DNA of 9,305 bases, taken from positions 1-9,305 of the forward strand of contig JAUXCK010000076.1 of the NCBI GenBank assembly GCA_030618925.1, in the 5' to 3' direction. Shown piece by piece: positions 1 through 7,150 of the stretch (its first letter is position 1; each line of letters begins with the position of its first letter). The translations under genes were made by a program, and so were the position numbers. Under the pieces are notes generated by a model. That model searched no databases and was not told the DNA's origin. It saw only the letters and a list, made by a program, of their open reading frames with translations. The DNA is from Desulfobacteraceae bacterium (lineage in GTDB: Bacteria > Desulfobacterota > Desulfobacteria > Desulfobacterales > SURF-7).

Positions 1-889
1 CCTCGGGATCGGAAACAACGATGTGCTGGCCGCCATTGCCGTTGACAATGGCACCCGACTTTCAGCCGATGATATTGATACGTTTTTAAATGATACCGGT
101 GAAGGGCATGACCTTATTTCAATTCAGGCCGGCCTGTCCGACATTATTCAATCTTTGGCGGAAATAGACGACAGCTATATTTTTGTGGCCAACATACCAA
201 AAGTAACCGACATGGGCGCCATTTTCAGCCGCTCAGACATAGAATCGCTTGCCGGTGATGGGGCCAGCGTTACCGCCCTGGCAGACGGGGATTATCTGGG
301 ATTTACGGCTTTTGTAAACCTCGGCACCGCATTAATGAATGAGGACACGCTAAACGACAAAATCCTGACCTTAATCGCTGAGGAAGGAAACCTGCTGCAT
401 TCGGATGACGTGGAAGCGCTCAACGATCGAGTGGCCGAGATTAACGCGCATATCAGCACCCTGTGCGACCAGTATAAAAATGTAACGCTTGTAGATATCA
501 ACGCATTTTTTGATACTGTGGCGGAAGGTGCGTTCGTCATTACACGGGGGGTCGGCACCTATCCCCTGACAACAACCCTGGGTGGAGGATTTTTCAGCCT
601 GGACGGGATGAATCCTTCCCATACCGGATACGCCTTGATTGCCAATCGGTTCATTTCGGCCATGGCCGCTTCAGAGTTGAAAATGAATGCGTATGCAACC
701 AATTATCTGACCGTCTGGGGAACCGACCCTTACCGGGATACGGATGGAGACGGGTTTGTAACCGGTCCTGATGATCGGAATGAAATTGATCTAAACTACA
801 GGAAGCTCATAGATTGTGATGATGGTGAAAAGGACGTGATTGCCCCTCAATTCAGTGGCGAGGCGTGCCTGTCAATAAACCCGGGTTAG
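1..889 (+). CDS. SGNH/GDSL hydrolase-like protein with Asp-rich C-terminal tail (5' truncated)
   Basis: The frame is open from the left edge (first full codon at 2) to TAG at 887-889, so the N-terminus lies outside the window. A GTG at 23 is internal: the codons before it encode LGIGNND, the GxND block III of SGNH hydrolases (Gly 11-13, Asp 20-22). Later parts also fit the family: VANIPKVT around 190-211, and FFSLDGMNPSHTGYALIAN around 590-646 as block V. SGNH enzymes are usually esterases or lipases with a Ser-Asp-His triad; the Ser block is off-window. Block V is odd: relatives typically read DGxHP, here it is DGMNPSH, so Asn sits where the catalytic His is expected and a His lies three residues later. 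The last 50 residues carry DTDGDGF (737-757) and DCDDGE (812-829), which resemble MopE/thrombospondin-type calcium-binding repeats of exported proteins. Substrate and activity are unknown. The SGNH fold is fairly sure. Confidence 0.85.
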   Translation, partial: LGIGNNDVLAAIAVDNGTRLSADDIDTFLNDTGEGHDLISIQAGLSDIIQSLAEIDDSYIFVANIPKVTDMGAIFSRSDIESLAGDGASVTALADGDYLGFTAFVNLGTALMNEDTLNDKILTLIAEEGNLLHSDDVEALNDRVAEINAHISTLCDQYKNVTLVDINAFFDTVAEGAFVITRGVGTYPLTTTLGGGFFSLDGMNPSHTGYALIANRFISAMAASELKMNAYATNYLTVWGTDPYRDTDGDGFVTGPDDRNEIDLNYRKLIDCDDGEKDVIAPQFSGEACLSINPG

Positions 890-925
890 ATGGCGGTTGA
901 AATTGACCCTCGATAACTTGTGTCC

Positions 926-949
926 ATCCATAAATAGCCATTTATGGAT
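926..949. promoter_or_regulatory. Perfect 10-bp inverted repeat, operator-like, upstream of the deacylase operon
   Basis: ATCCATAAAT at 926-935 and its exact reverse complement ATTTATGGAT at 940-949 flank the 4-base spacer AGCC. The repeat sits 41 bp before the deacylase start, in the only sizeable gap on the plus strand. It is AT-rich and lacks a following T-run, so a transcription-factor operator fits better than a terminator. A GATAAT hexamer at 960-965 could be a -10 element, which would put the repeat over the -35 region, but no good -35 is seen. The role is inferred. Confidence 0.5.
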
Positions 950-977
950 TGCACTAACAGATAATCAAGACGATGAG

Positions 978-983
978 AGGAGG
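978..983 (+). promoter_or_regulatory. Ribosome binding site of the deacylase gene
   Basis: AGGAGG lies seven bases before the ATG at 991, within GAGAGGAGG (975-983). It is a consensus site and fixes the start so that the Tat motif is at residues 8-13. Confidence 0.85.
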
Positions 984-990
984 ATAAGAC

Positions 991-2661
991 ATGGACACCG
1001 GAGATAATCTGACCCGAAGAGAGTTTGTGGGGAAAATGGCAAAAACCACCGCTGCGGTTACCCTTGTAGGGGCGGTTCCATACTGGGGATGTTCGACTGA
1101 GAAAAAATCAGAGGATACGATATTTGATGTTATTGTTAAAGGGGGTACTATTTATGACGGCACGCTTTCCAAACCCTTTGTTGCCGATATCGGCATTGAA
1201 GGTGATAAAATTTCCGCCATCGGAACCCTTACACAAAAGGCAGCAAAAACCATTGACGCAGCCGGCCTGATTGTCACACCGGGATTTATCGATATTCACA
1301 CCCATTGCGACCTGACCTTTAAGAGAATGGGGACAAAACGCTATCTGTCTTATGTAATGCCCAGCTGGAAGGGGAACCACAACTACCTTTACCAGGGTGT
1401 GACAACGGTTGTGACAGGAAACTGCGGGTATGGATATACTGATGCCGAGCGCTGGTTCAGTATTGTAGATTCAGTTAAGTTCGGGTCTAATGTATACCAC
1501 CTGGCACCCCATGGCATGATAAGAGAAGAGCTGTTTGGAAAAAATCAGCCCGGTGAACTGAATGCAAAACAGCTCGACGCCATAAAAGCGAAAGTTGCCG
1601 AGGAAATGGAAAAGGGGACGGTGGGATTTTCCACAGGGCTTGAATATGCACCCGGGCTTATGGCATCAACAAAAGAGTTGATAGAAATCGCAAAAGTCGT
1701 ACAAAGATACGGCGGCCTTTACACCACTCATATGAGAGACGAATCCGGCAGGGTCAATGCAAATGGAAATCCGGGTGTGCTGGAATCCATCAGAGAGGCG
1801 ATCGAGATCGGAAAACAGGCCGATATCCCTGTGGAGATCTCGCATTTAAAAATCGCTGAGCCGATCAACAACACCAGGACTTCCCAGCTTATAGACCTTA
1901 TAGAAGAGGCCAGATTGGAGGGGCATGATCTGACGGCAGATCAATACCCCTATGCAGCAGGGTCAACCTTTGTGGCAATCCTTCTTCCAAACAAATTCAA
2001 AACCAGCACCGGGGTAAAGGAGGAGTTCAGGACGACAGCGGGAAGAAAACAGATAAAAGAAGCGATTGAAGAGGTCTTTACTTATCTCGGTCCTGAAAAA
2101 ATACTCATCACCATGTATGCAGAAAAAGAAGAGTATGAAGGAAAAAACATAAAAGAGATTGCCGAAATGGAAGGAAGGGCCCCTTCGGACGCCTATGTGG
2201 ATATGGCCTGTGAGGACCCTGCACCCGTGGCCGTATTTTTTGCTCAGGACATGGGGGTGGTAAGAGATCTTATGCCCAATGACTACATTATCACTGCTTC
2301 CGACGGATGGACGGTTCCAAAGGACATGACCAAACCGCACCCCCGTGTATACGGCACTTTCCCCAGGAAGCTCAGGAAGTTTGCCATGGATGAAAATCTG
2401 ATGAATTTGGAGCAGGCCATCAGATCCATGACCTCTCTGCCGGCTGAAAAATTTAACATGAAAGGAAGAGGGAAAATTTCACAAGGGAACTACGCAGATA
2501 TTGCAATGATTAACTTGAAGACGCTGACCGACCACGCGACGTATCAAAATCCGCATCAATATTGTGACGGCGTCGTTCATCTGCTTGTCAATGGAAAGGT
2601 GTCCATGGAAAATGGAAAAACCACCGGCAAAAGGGGCGGCAGGGCACTGAAAAGAGTTTAA
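991..2661 (+). CDS. Tat-exported N-acyl-D-amino-acid deacylase family amidohydrolase
   Basis: This 556-residue protein belongs to the D-aminoacylase branch of metal-dependent amidohydrolases, which hydrolyse N-acyl-D-amino acids to a D-amino acid and a carboxylate. Visible family signatures are the HxH metal site (His103, His105 in FIDIHTH), GNCG with the metal-bridging Cys145, STGLEYAPG (214-222), THMRDE (246-251, His247), ISHLK (283-287, His285), YPYAAGST (319-326), the catalytic Asp438 in ASDGW, and HPRVYGTFPR (450-459). All expected metal and catalytic residues are present. The N-terminus has a twin-arginine motif, TRREFV (8-13), a hydrophobic stretch and a Cys at 34 followed by a polar linker. 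This indicates Tat export and possibly a lipid anchor, although the YWGC lipobox is poor. The core domain begins near residue 44. It is the first gene of a likely three-gene operon. The actual substrate (D-amino acid, dipeptide, hydantoin-like amide) cannot be told from the sequence. Confidence 0.92.
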   Translation: MDTGDNLTRREFVGKMAKTTAAVTLVGAVPYWGCSTEKKSEDTIFDVIVKGGTIYDGTLSKPFVADIGIEGDKISAIGTLTQKAAKTIDAAGLIVTPGFIDIHTHCDLTFKRMGTKRYLSYVMPSWKGNHNYLYQGVTTVVTGNCGYGYTDAERWFSIVDSVKFGSNVYHLAPHGMIREELFGKNQPGELNAKQLDAIKAKVAEEMEKGTVGFSTGLEYAPGLMASTKELIEIAKVVQRYGGLYTTHMRDESGRVNANGNPGVLESIREAIEIGKQADIPVEISHLKIAEPINNTRTSQLIDLIEEARLEGHDLTADQYPYAAGSTFVAILLPNKFKTSTGVKEEFRTTAGRKQIKEAIEEVFTYLGPEKILITMYAEKEEYEGKNIKEIAEMEGRAPSDAYVDMACEDPAPVAVFFAQDMGVVRDLMPNDYIITASDGWTVPKDMTKPHPRVYGTFPRKLRKFAMDENLMNLEQAIRSMTSLPAEKFNMKGRGKISQGNYADIAMINLKTLTDHATYQNPHQYCDGVVHLLVNGKVSMENGKTTGKRGGRALKRV

Positions 2662-2695
2662 AACAGGATCTAAAACATAACAATAGGGGGAAGGC

Positions 2696-3685
2696 ATGTT
2701 TAAAACTGATATCACAGAAATGTTTGGCATTGAGTACCCGATTATCTGCGGCGCCATGATGTGGCTTTGCACGCCGCCTCTGTGTTCCGCGATTTCCAAT
2801 GCCGGCGGAATGGGCAATATTACATCCGGCAATTATAATACTGAGGAGGAGTTCAGAAACGCGATCAATGAAACCAGAAAGCTCACTGACAAACCGTTTA
2901 TGGTAAACATTACGGCGCTTCCTTCCATACGCATCTCGGCTGAACATCATATCATGTATGCAAAGGTTTGTGCGGAGGAACAGGTGGCGGGCATCGAAGT
3001 CTCCGGCGCACCGCTCGATCGTGCCATCGGCATGGAGGCTATCGAGATGTTAAAAAAAGCCGGCGTAAAACTTTTTCACAAGGTGGGGTCTGTACGCCAT
3101 GCGCGTCATGCAGAAAAGGTGGGATACGACGGGATCTATGCGGCCGGAATAGAAGAAGGCGGGCATCCCTTGAATGATGATGTGAGCACAATGATTCTCA
3201 CCCCCAGGATCGCTGACTCCGTAAACATACCGGTGGTCACCGTCGGCGGCATTGCCGATGGCAGATCTCTTGCAGCCGCCTTGAATCTGGGGGCGCAAGG
3301 CGTCATGATGGCCAGCCGTTTCATTGCTACCAAAGAGTGCCTCGTTCACGACAAAATCAAAGATGAACTTGTCAAACGAGAGGAATATGAAACCATAATT
3401 TTTGGAAGATCAATAGGCCTTCAAGGCAGAGCGCTGATGAATAAAAGCATTGAGGCCATTATGGCCATTGAAGAAAGGGGCGGGGGATTGGATGAACTCA
3501 TTCCCTTAATGGGCGGAGACAGAATCAAGAAGGCCTGGGACGAGGGGGATGTCGATGTTGCCCCCCTCATGGTTTGCCAGTCAATCGGCCTTATTAATGA
3601 TGTGCCGACCTGTCGCGATCTTCTTGACACCATGGCCAGGGAGGCAAAAGAGACACTTTCCAGGGCGCATCAAATGGCCGAATAA
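2696..3685 (+). CDS. Nitronate monooxygenase (2-nitropropane dioxygenase) family FMN enzyme
   Basis: The 329-residue protein is a full-length single-domain TIM barrel of the NMO/FabK/YrpB superfamily. Visible features are YPIICGAMMW (14-23, the first strand lining FMN), SNAGGMGNI (34-42), IEEGGHP (152-158) with His157 at the position of the usual catalytic base, and GGIADGRSLAAALNLGAQGV (184-203) followed by MMASRF, the FMN-phosphate site. Family members use FMN to oxidise alkyl nitronates, or act as NAD(P)H-dependent enoyl reductases or other flavin oxidoreductases, so the precise reaction is open. There is no signal peptide, so it should be cytoplasmic, unlike the exported deacylase upstream. 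It starts 34 bp after the deacylase stop with a GGGGGAAGG purine-rich site (2686-2694) just before the ATG, and is probably co-transcribed with it. Fold and cofactor are sure; substrate is not. Confidence 0.88.
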   Translation: MFKTDITEMFGIEYPIICGAMMWLCTPPLCSAISNAGGMGNITSGNYNTEEEFRNAINETRKLTDKPFMVNITALPSIRISAEHHIMYAKVCAEEQVAGIEVSGAPLDRAIGMEAIEMLKKAGVKLFHKVGSVRHARHAEKVGYDGIYAAGIEEGGHPLNDDVSTMILTPRIADSVNIPVVTVGGIADGRSLAAALNLGAQGVMMASRFIATKECLVHDKIKDELVKREEYETIIFGRSIGLQGRALMNKSIEAIMAIEERGGGLDELIPLMGGDRIKKAWDEGDVDVAPLMVCQSIGLINDVPTCRDLLDTMAREAKETLSRAHQMAE

Positions 3686-3700
3686 AAGAGGGTCAATCAT

Positions 3701-5689
3701 ATGATGAAGGTGCTGGTAGTGGATAATCATCCACTCATGCTAAAATTCATGGATAAAATGCTCAAAAAGGATGGGCATCAGGTCCTGACGGCCGAAGATG
3801 GGCTTTCCGCTCTGGATGTTTTAAAGACCTATCGACCGGACATTATGTTTATTGATCGGATAATGCCCAATATTGACGGAGAAAAACTGTGCAAGGTCAT
3901 TCGCAGTATGCCGGAACTCAAGGATATCTATCTTGTAATCTGTTCCGCGGTTGTTCTGGAGGAAGAAATAAATTACGTTGATTTCGGTGCTGATGCCTGT
4001 ATTGCCAAGGGTCCCTTCAACAACATGACCGAGCATGTCCATGCCATCTTGAATGCACTGGCCCGTGATGCAGCGACGGATTATTCAGGCGAAATACTGG
4101 GGCTTGAGGGGATATATCATCGGGAGATCACAAAGGAGTTGATGTCCTCGAGGAAACACTCTGAAATCATATTAGACAATATGGCGGAAGGCATTTTAGA
4201 ACTGACTGAAGGGGCAAGAATAATTTATGCAAATCCGGCGGCTGTCTCTTTAACAGGGATTCCTGAAGAGCGGCTCCTGGCGTCGAATTTCACCGACCTC
4301 TTTCAGGGAACCCAGAAAAAAAGAATCAAGGATTTATTGGAGATTGGCAGAGACGAAGCACAGACCATTACAGAGCAATCTCCGCTGGGTTTGAACGGGA
4401 AACAATTTGCCCTGAATACGCTGCCCGTAAAAGACAATGGACATACAGATATCATGGTGATTTTAAACGACGTCACCATACGAAAACATACTGAAAAAGC
4501 ACTGCGGGAAAGTGAGCAAAAACATCGACTGCTGGCAGATAACACACTCGATTGCATCTGGTTGATGAATTTGGATTACAAATTTATTTATGTCAATCCA
4601 TCTGTCTCATCCATGTTTGGATTTCTTCCGGAAGAATGGGTCGGGAGCTTATGGCCTGACCATTGCCCGCCAGAGAATATGGAGGAGATCATATCCATAT
4701 TTCGGAAAGAACTTGAGAAAAAAGAGACCCATATTGGAATGGTATTTGAGACCGTTTTTTATCATAAAAACGGCCAAAAAATTGATGTTGAGATTAACGG
4801 GAAACTCATATTTGATGACAACGGAAAATCGGTTGGCTTTCAAGGTGCCACAAGGGACATTACGGAACGAAAGCGCGCTGAAGCGGCATTAAAAGTCTCA
4901 AATCAGGCCCTGCAGGCGTCTCTGAAAACTCTGAAACTTGCGCAGGATCAGCTCGTGCAGGCAGAAAAAATGGCCGCACTGGGAGACCTGGTGGCAGGTG
5001 TTGCCCATGAAATCAACACGCCCATAGGTGTCGGCATTACCGCAGCCTCTTTCCTGGAAGAAGAAGTCAAGAAATATTCTGAAATGTATGCGGCAGAAGA
5101 TCTAAAACGGTCCGATTTTGAACGGTATATGGATACCGCATCCGAAGCGTCTTCAATCATTCACACCAATCTGAGGCGGGCGGCGGATTTAATTACCAGC
5201 TTTAAACAGGTTGCGGTAGACCAATCCAGCGACGAGCGTCGAAAGTTCAATCTGAAAAAAATTATTGACGAAGTGCTCCTCAGCCTGGGGCCTAAATACA
5301 AAAGGACCCGGCACACCATTTCGGTAGATTGCCCGGAAGATCTCGAACTCACCAGCTATCCAGGGGCATTCTCACAGATTATTACCAATTTTGTGATGAA
5401 CTCTCTGAATCATGGATTTGATGACATTGAAAAGGGAAAGATTAATTTAGAGATGTCCTCATCTGAAGGGAAACTCCTTTTCAATTACAAAGACAATGGC
5501 AAAGGGATGAATGCAGAAGACCTTAAAAAAATATTCGACCCTTTCTTTACGTCCAAGCGGGGTCAGGGGGGATCCGGCCTTGGCATGCACATCGTATATA
5601 ATCTTGCCACCCAGTCTCTCAATGGACAGATAGAATGCAGCAGCAGTCCGGGCAACGGCATTGGGTTTCTAATAACGATTCCGCTGTGA
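3701..5689 (+). CDS. Cytoplasmic sensor histidine kinase, REC-PAS-PAS-HisKA-HATPase
   Basis: The 662-residue protein has no membrane segments. Residues 1-120 form a receiver domain: Asp8 in the acidic pocket (next residue Asn, not the usual second acid), phosphoacceptor Asp52 in FIDRIMP, Ser82 and Lys103. Two PAS domains follow, about 150-265 and 272-395, the second ending in the PAC-like GATRDITERKRAE. A coiled-coil linker (395-425) leads to the H-box LVAGVAHEINTP with His436. The dimerisation region contains SFKQVAVDQSSDERRKF (500-516), a signature I recognise from a common proteobacterial kinase subfamily. The ATPase has N-box Asn563/Asn567, G1 DNGKG (598-602), FDPFFTSKRG and GGSGLGM (623-629), all intact. 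Phosphorylation of the N-terminal REC by another kinase probably tunes the output; PAS ligands are unknown. It starts 15 bp after the NMO stop; AGAGGG (3687-3692) favours the first of two adjacent ATGs. No partner output regulator lies in the window. Confidence 0.93.
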   Translation: MMKVLVVDNHPLMLKFMDKMLKKDGHQVLTAEDGLSALDVLKTYRPDIMFIDRIMPNIDGEKLCKVIRSMPELKDIYLVICSAVVLEEEINYVDFGADACIAKGPFNNMTEHVHAILNALARDAATDYSGEILGLEGIYHREITKELMSSRKHSEIILDNMAEGILELTEGARIIYANPAAVSLTGIPEERLLASNFTDLFQGTQKKRIKDLLEIGRDEAQTITEQSPLGLNGKQFALNTLPVKDNGHTDIMVILNDVTIRKHTEKALRESEQKHRLLADNTLDCIWLMNLDYKFIYVNPSVSSMFGFLPEEWVGSLWPDHCPPENMEEIISIFRKELEKKETHIGMVFETVFYHKNGQKIDVEINGKLIFDDNGKSVGFQGATRDITERKRAEAALKVSNQALQASLKTLKLAQDQLVQAEKMAALGDLVAGVAHEINTPIGVGITAASFLEEEVKKYSEMYAAEDLKRSDFERYMDTASEASSIIHTNLRRAADLITSFKQVAVDQSSDERRKFNLKKIIDEVLLSLGPKYKRTRHTISVDCPEDLELTSYPGAFSQIITNFVMNSLNHGFDDIEKGKINLEMSSSEGKLLFNYKDNGKGMNAEDLKKIFDPFFTSKRGQGGSGLGMHIVYNLATQSLNGQIECSSSPGNGIGFLITIPL

Positions 5690-5703
5690 TTCATTCCCTT
5701 TGG

Positions 5704-7047
5704 TTACCTCACAAGCAGGATCCTCAGATCCATTACGTTGGTGTTGGTCGGGCCTGTTATCAGCAGGTCGTCTATCTTCTGAAAAAAATGGTACGAATCA
5801 TTGTTGGATAGAAAAGAAGGTGCATCAAGGCCCTTTCCTTCAGCCTTCTCCAGTGTATGATGATCTGCCAGGGCGCCGGCCGCATCAGTGGGACCGTCAT
5901 TGCCGTCTGTTCCGCCGCTTAAGACGGTGATCCCCTCTGCGTCAGCAATGTCAAGGGCTGCTGCAAGAACAAACTCCATGTTCCTTCCCCCTTTTCCGTC
6001 TCCTTTCAGGGTAACGGTGGTTTCGCCGCCCGAAAGGATACAGGCCGGAGGGGGAATTGGATTTCCGGTTTTCAGCACTTCCCTGGCAATGGCGGTATGG
6101 ACGCGGGCCACGTGTTTTGTCTCACCCTCGATCATTGAGGAGAGGATAATCGTGTGATACCCCAGGCGCTCTGCTTTCTTCCGGGCCGCACGAATAGCGC
6201 CGATGTTGCTGCCGATAATGATATTTTTTGTTTTTTCGAAGACCGGGTTATTTTTCTTTGGTGACTCCTCAATATCTCCTGCCACCCCCGCTTTTATATG
6301 GGACAATACATTGTCTGGAATGTTATGTTCTATGCGATATTTGTTAATGATGTTCAAACAATCTTCGAAACAACTGGCATCTGGAACTGTCGGGCCTGAT
6401 GCGATAACAGAAAGATCATCTCCCACCACGTCAGACAAAATCAATATGATCATTTCAGCCGGATAAGCGGCCTGGGCAAGTCTTCCCCCCTTTATCAGAG
6501 AGGTGTGTTTCCGGATGGCATTTATCTCCTCAATGGATGCACCGCATGAGAGGAGGACCCTTATGGTGTCCTGTTTGTCTTTGAGAGAAAGACCCGGTGC
6601 AGGGACGGGGAGGAGGGCGGACCCGCCTCCTGAAATCAAACAGAGTACAAGATCGTCTTTCCCGGCGTTACGGGCTATATTCATGATCTTCTCTGCACCG
6701 GCCTGCCCTTCCCGGTCAGGCACCGGGTGCCCGGCCTCTGTCAGGCTGATATGACTGAGTTTTTCCACATGTCCGTATTTCACATTGATCAGGCCGCGTG
6801 TGATTTTTTCTCCGAACATTTCCTCTACTGCAGAAGCCATGGGTGCTGACGCCTTTCCGGCACCAATGACATAAATATGTTTGAATTGTTCCAGATCGTA
6901 CCGGTCTGAGTCGACAAAAAACTGCCCGTCTTCTATGCGGCAGTATTTTTTGACAGCCGCGGCAGGCTCAACCGCCCGAATCCCTGCATTAAAGATTTCC
7001 AATGCGTCATGTCGCATGCCTGCATTTTTTTCCGAATCCGGGTTCAT
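5704..7047 (-). CDS. Glycerate 2-kinase (MOFRL / type-2 glycerate kinase family)
   Basis: This cytoplasmic enzyme phosphorylates D-glycerate with ATP to 2-phosphoglycerate, linking glycerate (from serine, hydroxypyruvate or glyoxylate) to lower glycolysis. The 447-residue length suits the family. Conserved segments are GAGKAS (62-67, Lys65), the nucleotide-binding ISGGGSALLPVP (138-149), NAIRKHTSLIKGGRLA (176-191), SDVVGDDLSVIASGPT (205-220), and the C-terminal MOFRL domain with LSGGETTVTLKG (338-349), GRNMEF (354-359), GTDGNDGPTDAAGA (379-392) and TGPTNTNVMDL (431-441). All look intact. The ATG at 7047 is supported by a strong Shine-Dalgarno site. The gene follows pta on the same strand after 99 bp and may share its transcript, though its strong site allows independent translation. 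It converges on the histidine kinase gene with 14 bp between stops. Confidence 0.94.
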   Translation of the reverse strand: MNPDSEKNAGMRHDALEIFNAGIRAVEPAAAVKKYCRIEDGQFFVDSDRYDLEQFKHIYVIGAGKASAPMASAVEEMFGEKITRGLINVKYGHVEKLSHISLTEAGHPVPDREGQAGAEKIMNIARNAGKDDLVLCLISGGGSALLPVPAPGLSLKDKQDTIRVLLSCGASIEEINAIRKHTSLIKGGRLAQAAYPAEMIILILSDVVGDDLSVIASGPTVPDASCFEDCLNIINKYRIEHNIPDNVLSHIKAGVAGDIEESPKKNNPVFEKTKNIIIGSNIGAIRAARKKAERLGYHTIILSSMIEGETKHVARVHTAIAREVLKTGNPIPPPACILSGGETTVTLKGDGKGGRNMEFVLAAALDIADAEGITVLSGGTDGNDGPTDAAGALADHHTLEKAEGKGLDAPSFLSNNDSYHFFQKIDDLLITGPTNTNVMDLRILLVR

Positions 7048-7150
7048 GGGACAAGCACCTCCTTTGTTCTATGCTGAATCGTTCACTACCTTTTTTTGTT
7101 TCCCGGGCGATTTTAAGCACCTCATCGGCGGGGATGACCCGGATTTTCAA
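7007..7150 (-). CDS. Possible 47-codon small ORF or gene remnant between pta and glycerate kinase
   Basis: A TTG at 7148-7150 overlaps the pta stop as TTGA, with AAAAGGGG (7156-7163) five bases upstream. Translation gives a peptide beginning MKIRVIPADEVLKIARE (TTG read as Met) and running to a stop at 7007, inside the start of the kinase gene in another frame. The first 17 or so codons look coding-like in composition and residue choice. After that the sequence becomes A-rich and then becomes the kinase ribosome binding site, so the second half does not look like protein. It could be a translationally coupled small peptide, the decayed 5' end of a lost gene, or chance. I do not recognise a family. 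Confidence 0.22.
   Translation of the reverse strand: MKIRVIPADEVLKIARETKKGSERFSIEQRRCLSHEPGFGKKCRHAT
7056..7065 (-). promoter_or_regulatory. Strong ribosome binding site of glycerate 2-kinase
   Basis: Read on the minus strand this is AAAGGAGGTG, nearly the full anti-Shine-Dalgarno complement, eight bases before the ATG at 7047. It decides the start and lies inside the possible small frame 7007-7150. Confidence 0.85.

Noticed and set aside
23..889. GTG at 23 as a true start of the SGNH gene
   Set aside because: The frame stays open to the window edge and the codons before 23 encode the conserved GNND block, so the gene is cut by the window.
926..949. Palindrome as an intrinsic terminator of the SGNH gene
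   Set aside because: The stem is AT-rich and is followed by TGCACTAAC, not a T-run, so it does not meet the pattern of a Rho-independent terminator.
1963..2340. 125-codon open frame on the minus strand
   Set aside because: It is antisense to the conserved deacylase core, with low-complexity Phe/Tyr-rich translation typical of a shadow frame.
2588..2950. 120-codon minus-strand frame spanning the deacylase/NMO junction
   Set aside because: It crosses two well-supported genes and the translated sequence has no recognisable motif.
2696..3685. Calling the flavin enzyme FabK enoyl-ACP reductase
   Set aside because: The GGHPLNDD region and overall motifs are closer to the nitronate monooxygenase group, and there is no fatty-acid synthesis gene nearby. 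The superfamily name is all the sequence supports.
5718..5731. GGATC-CTCA-GATCC hairpin near the convergent ends
   Set aside because: It has only a 5-bp stem with no T-run, and it lies inside the conserved C-terminal codons of glycerate kinase.
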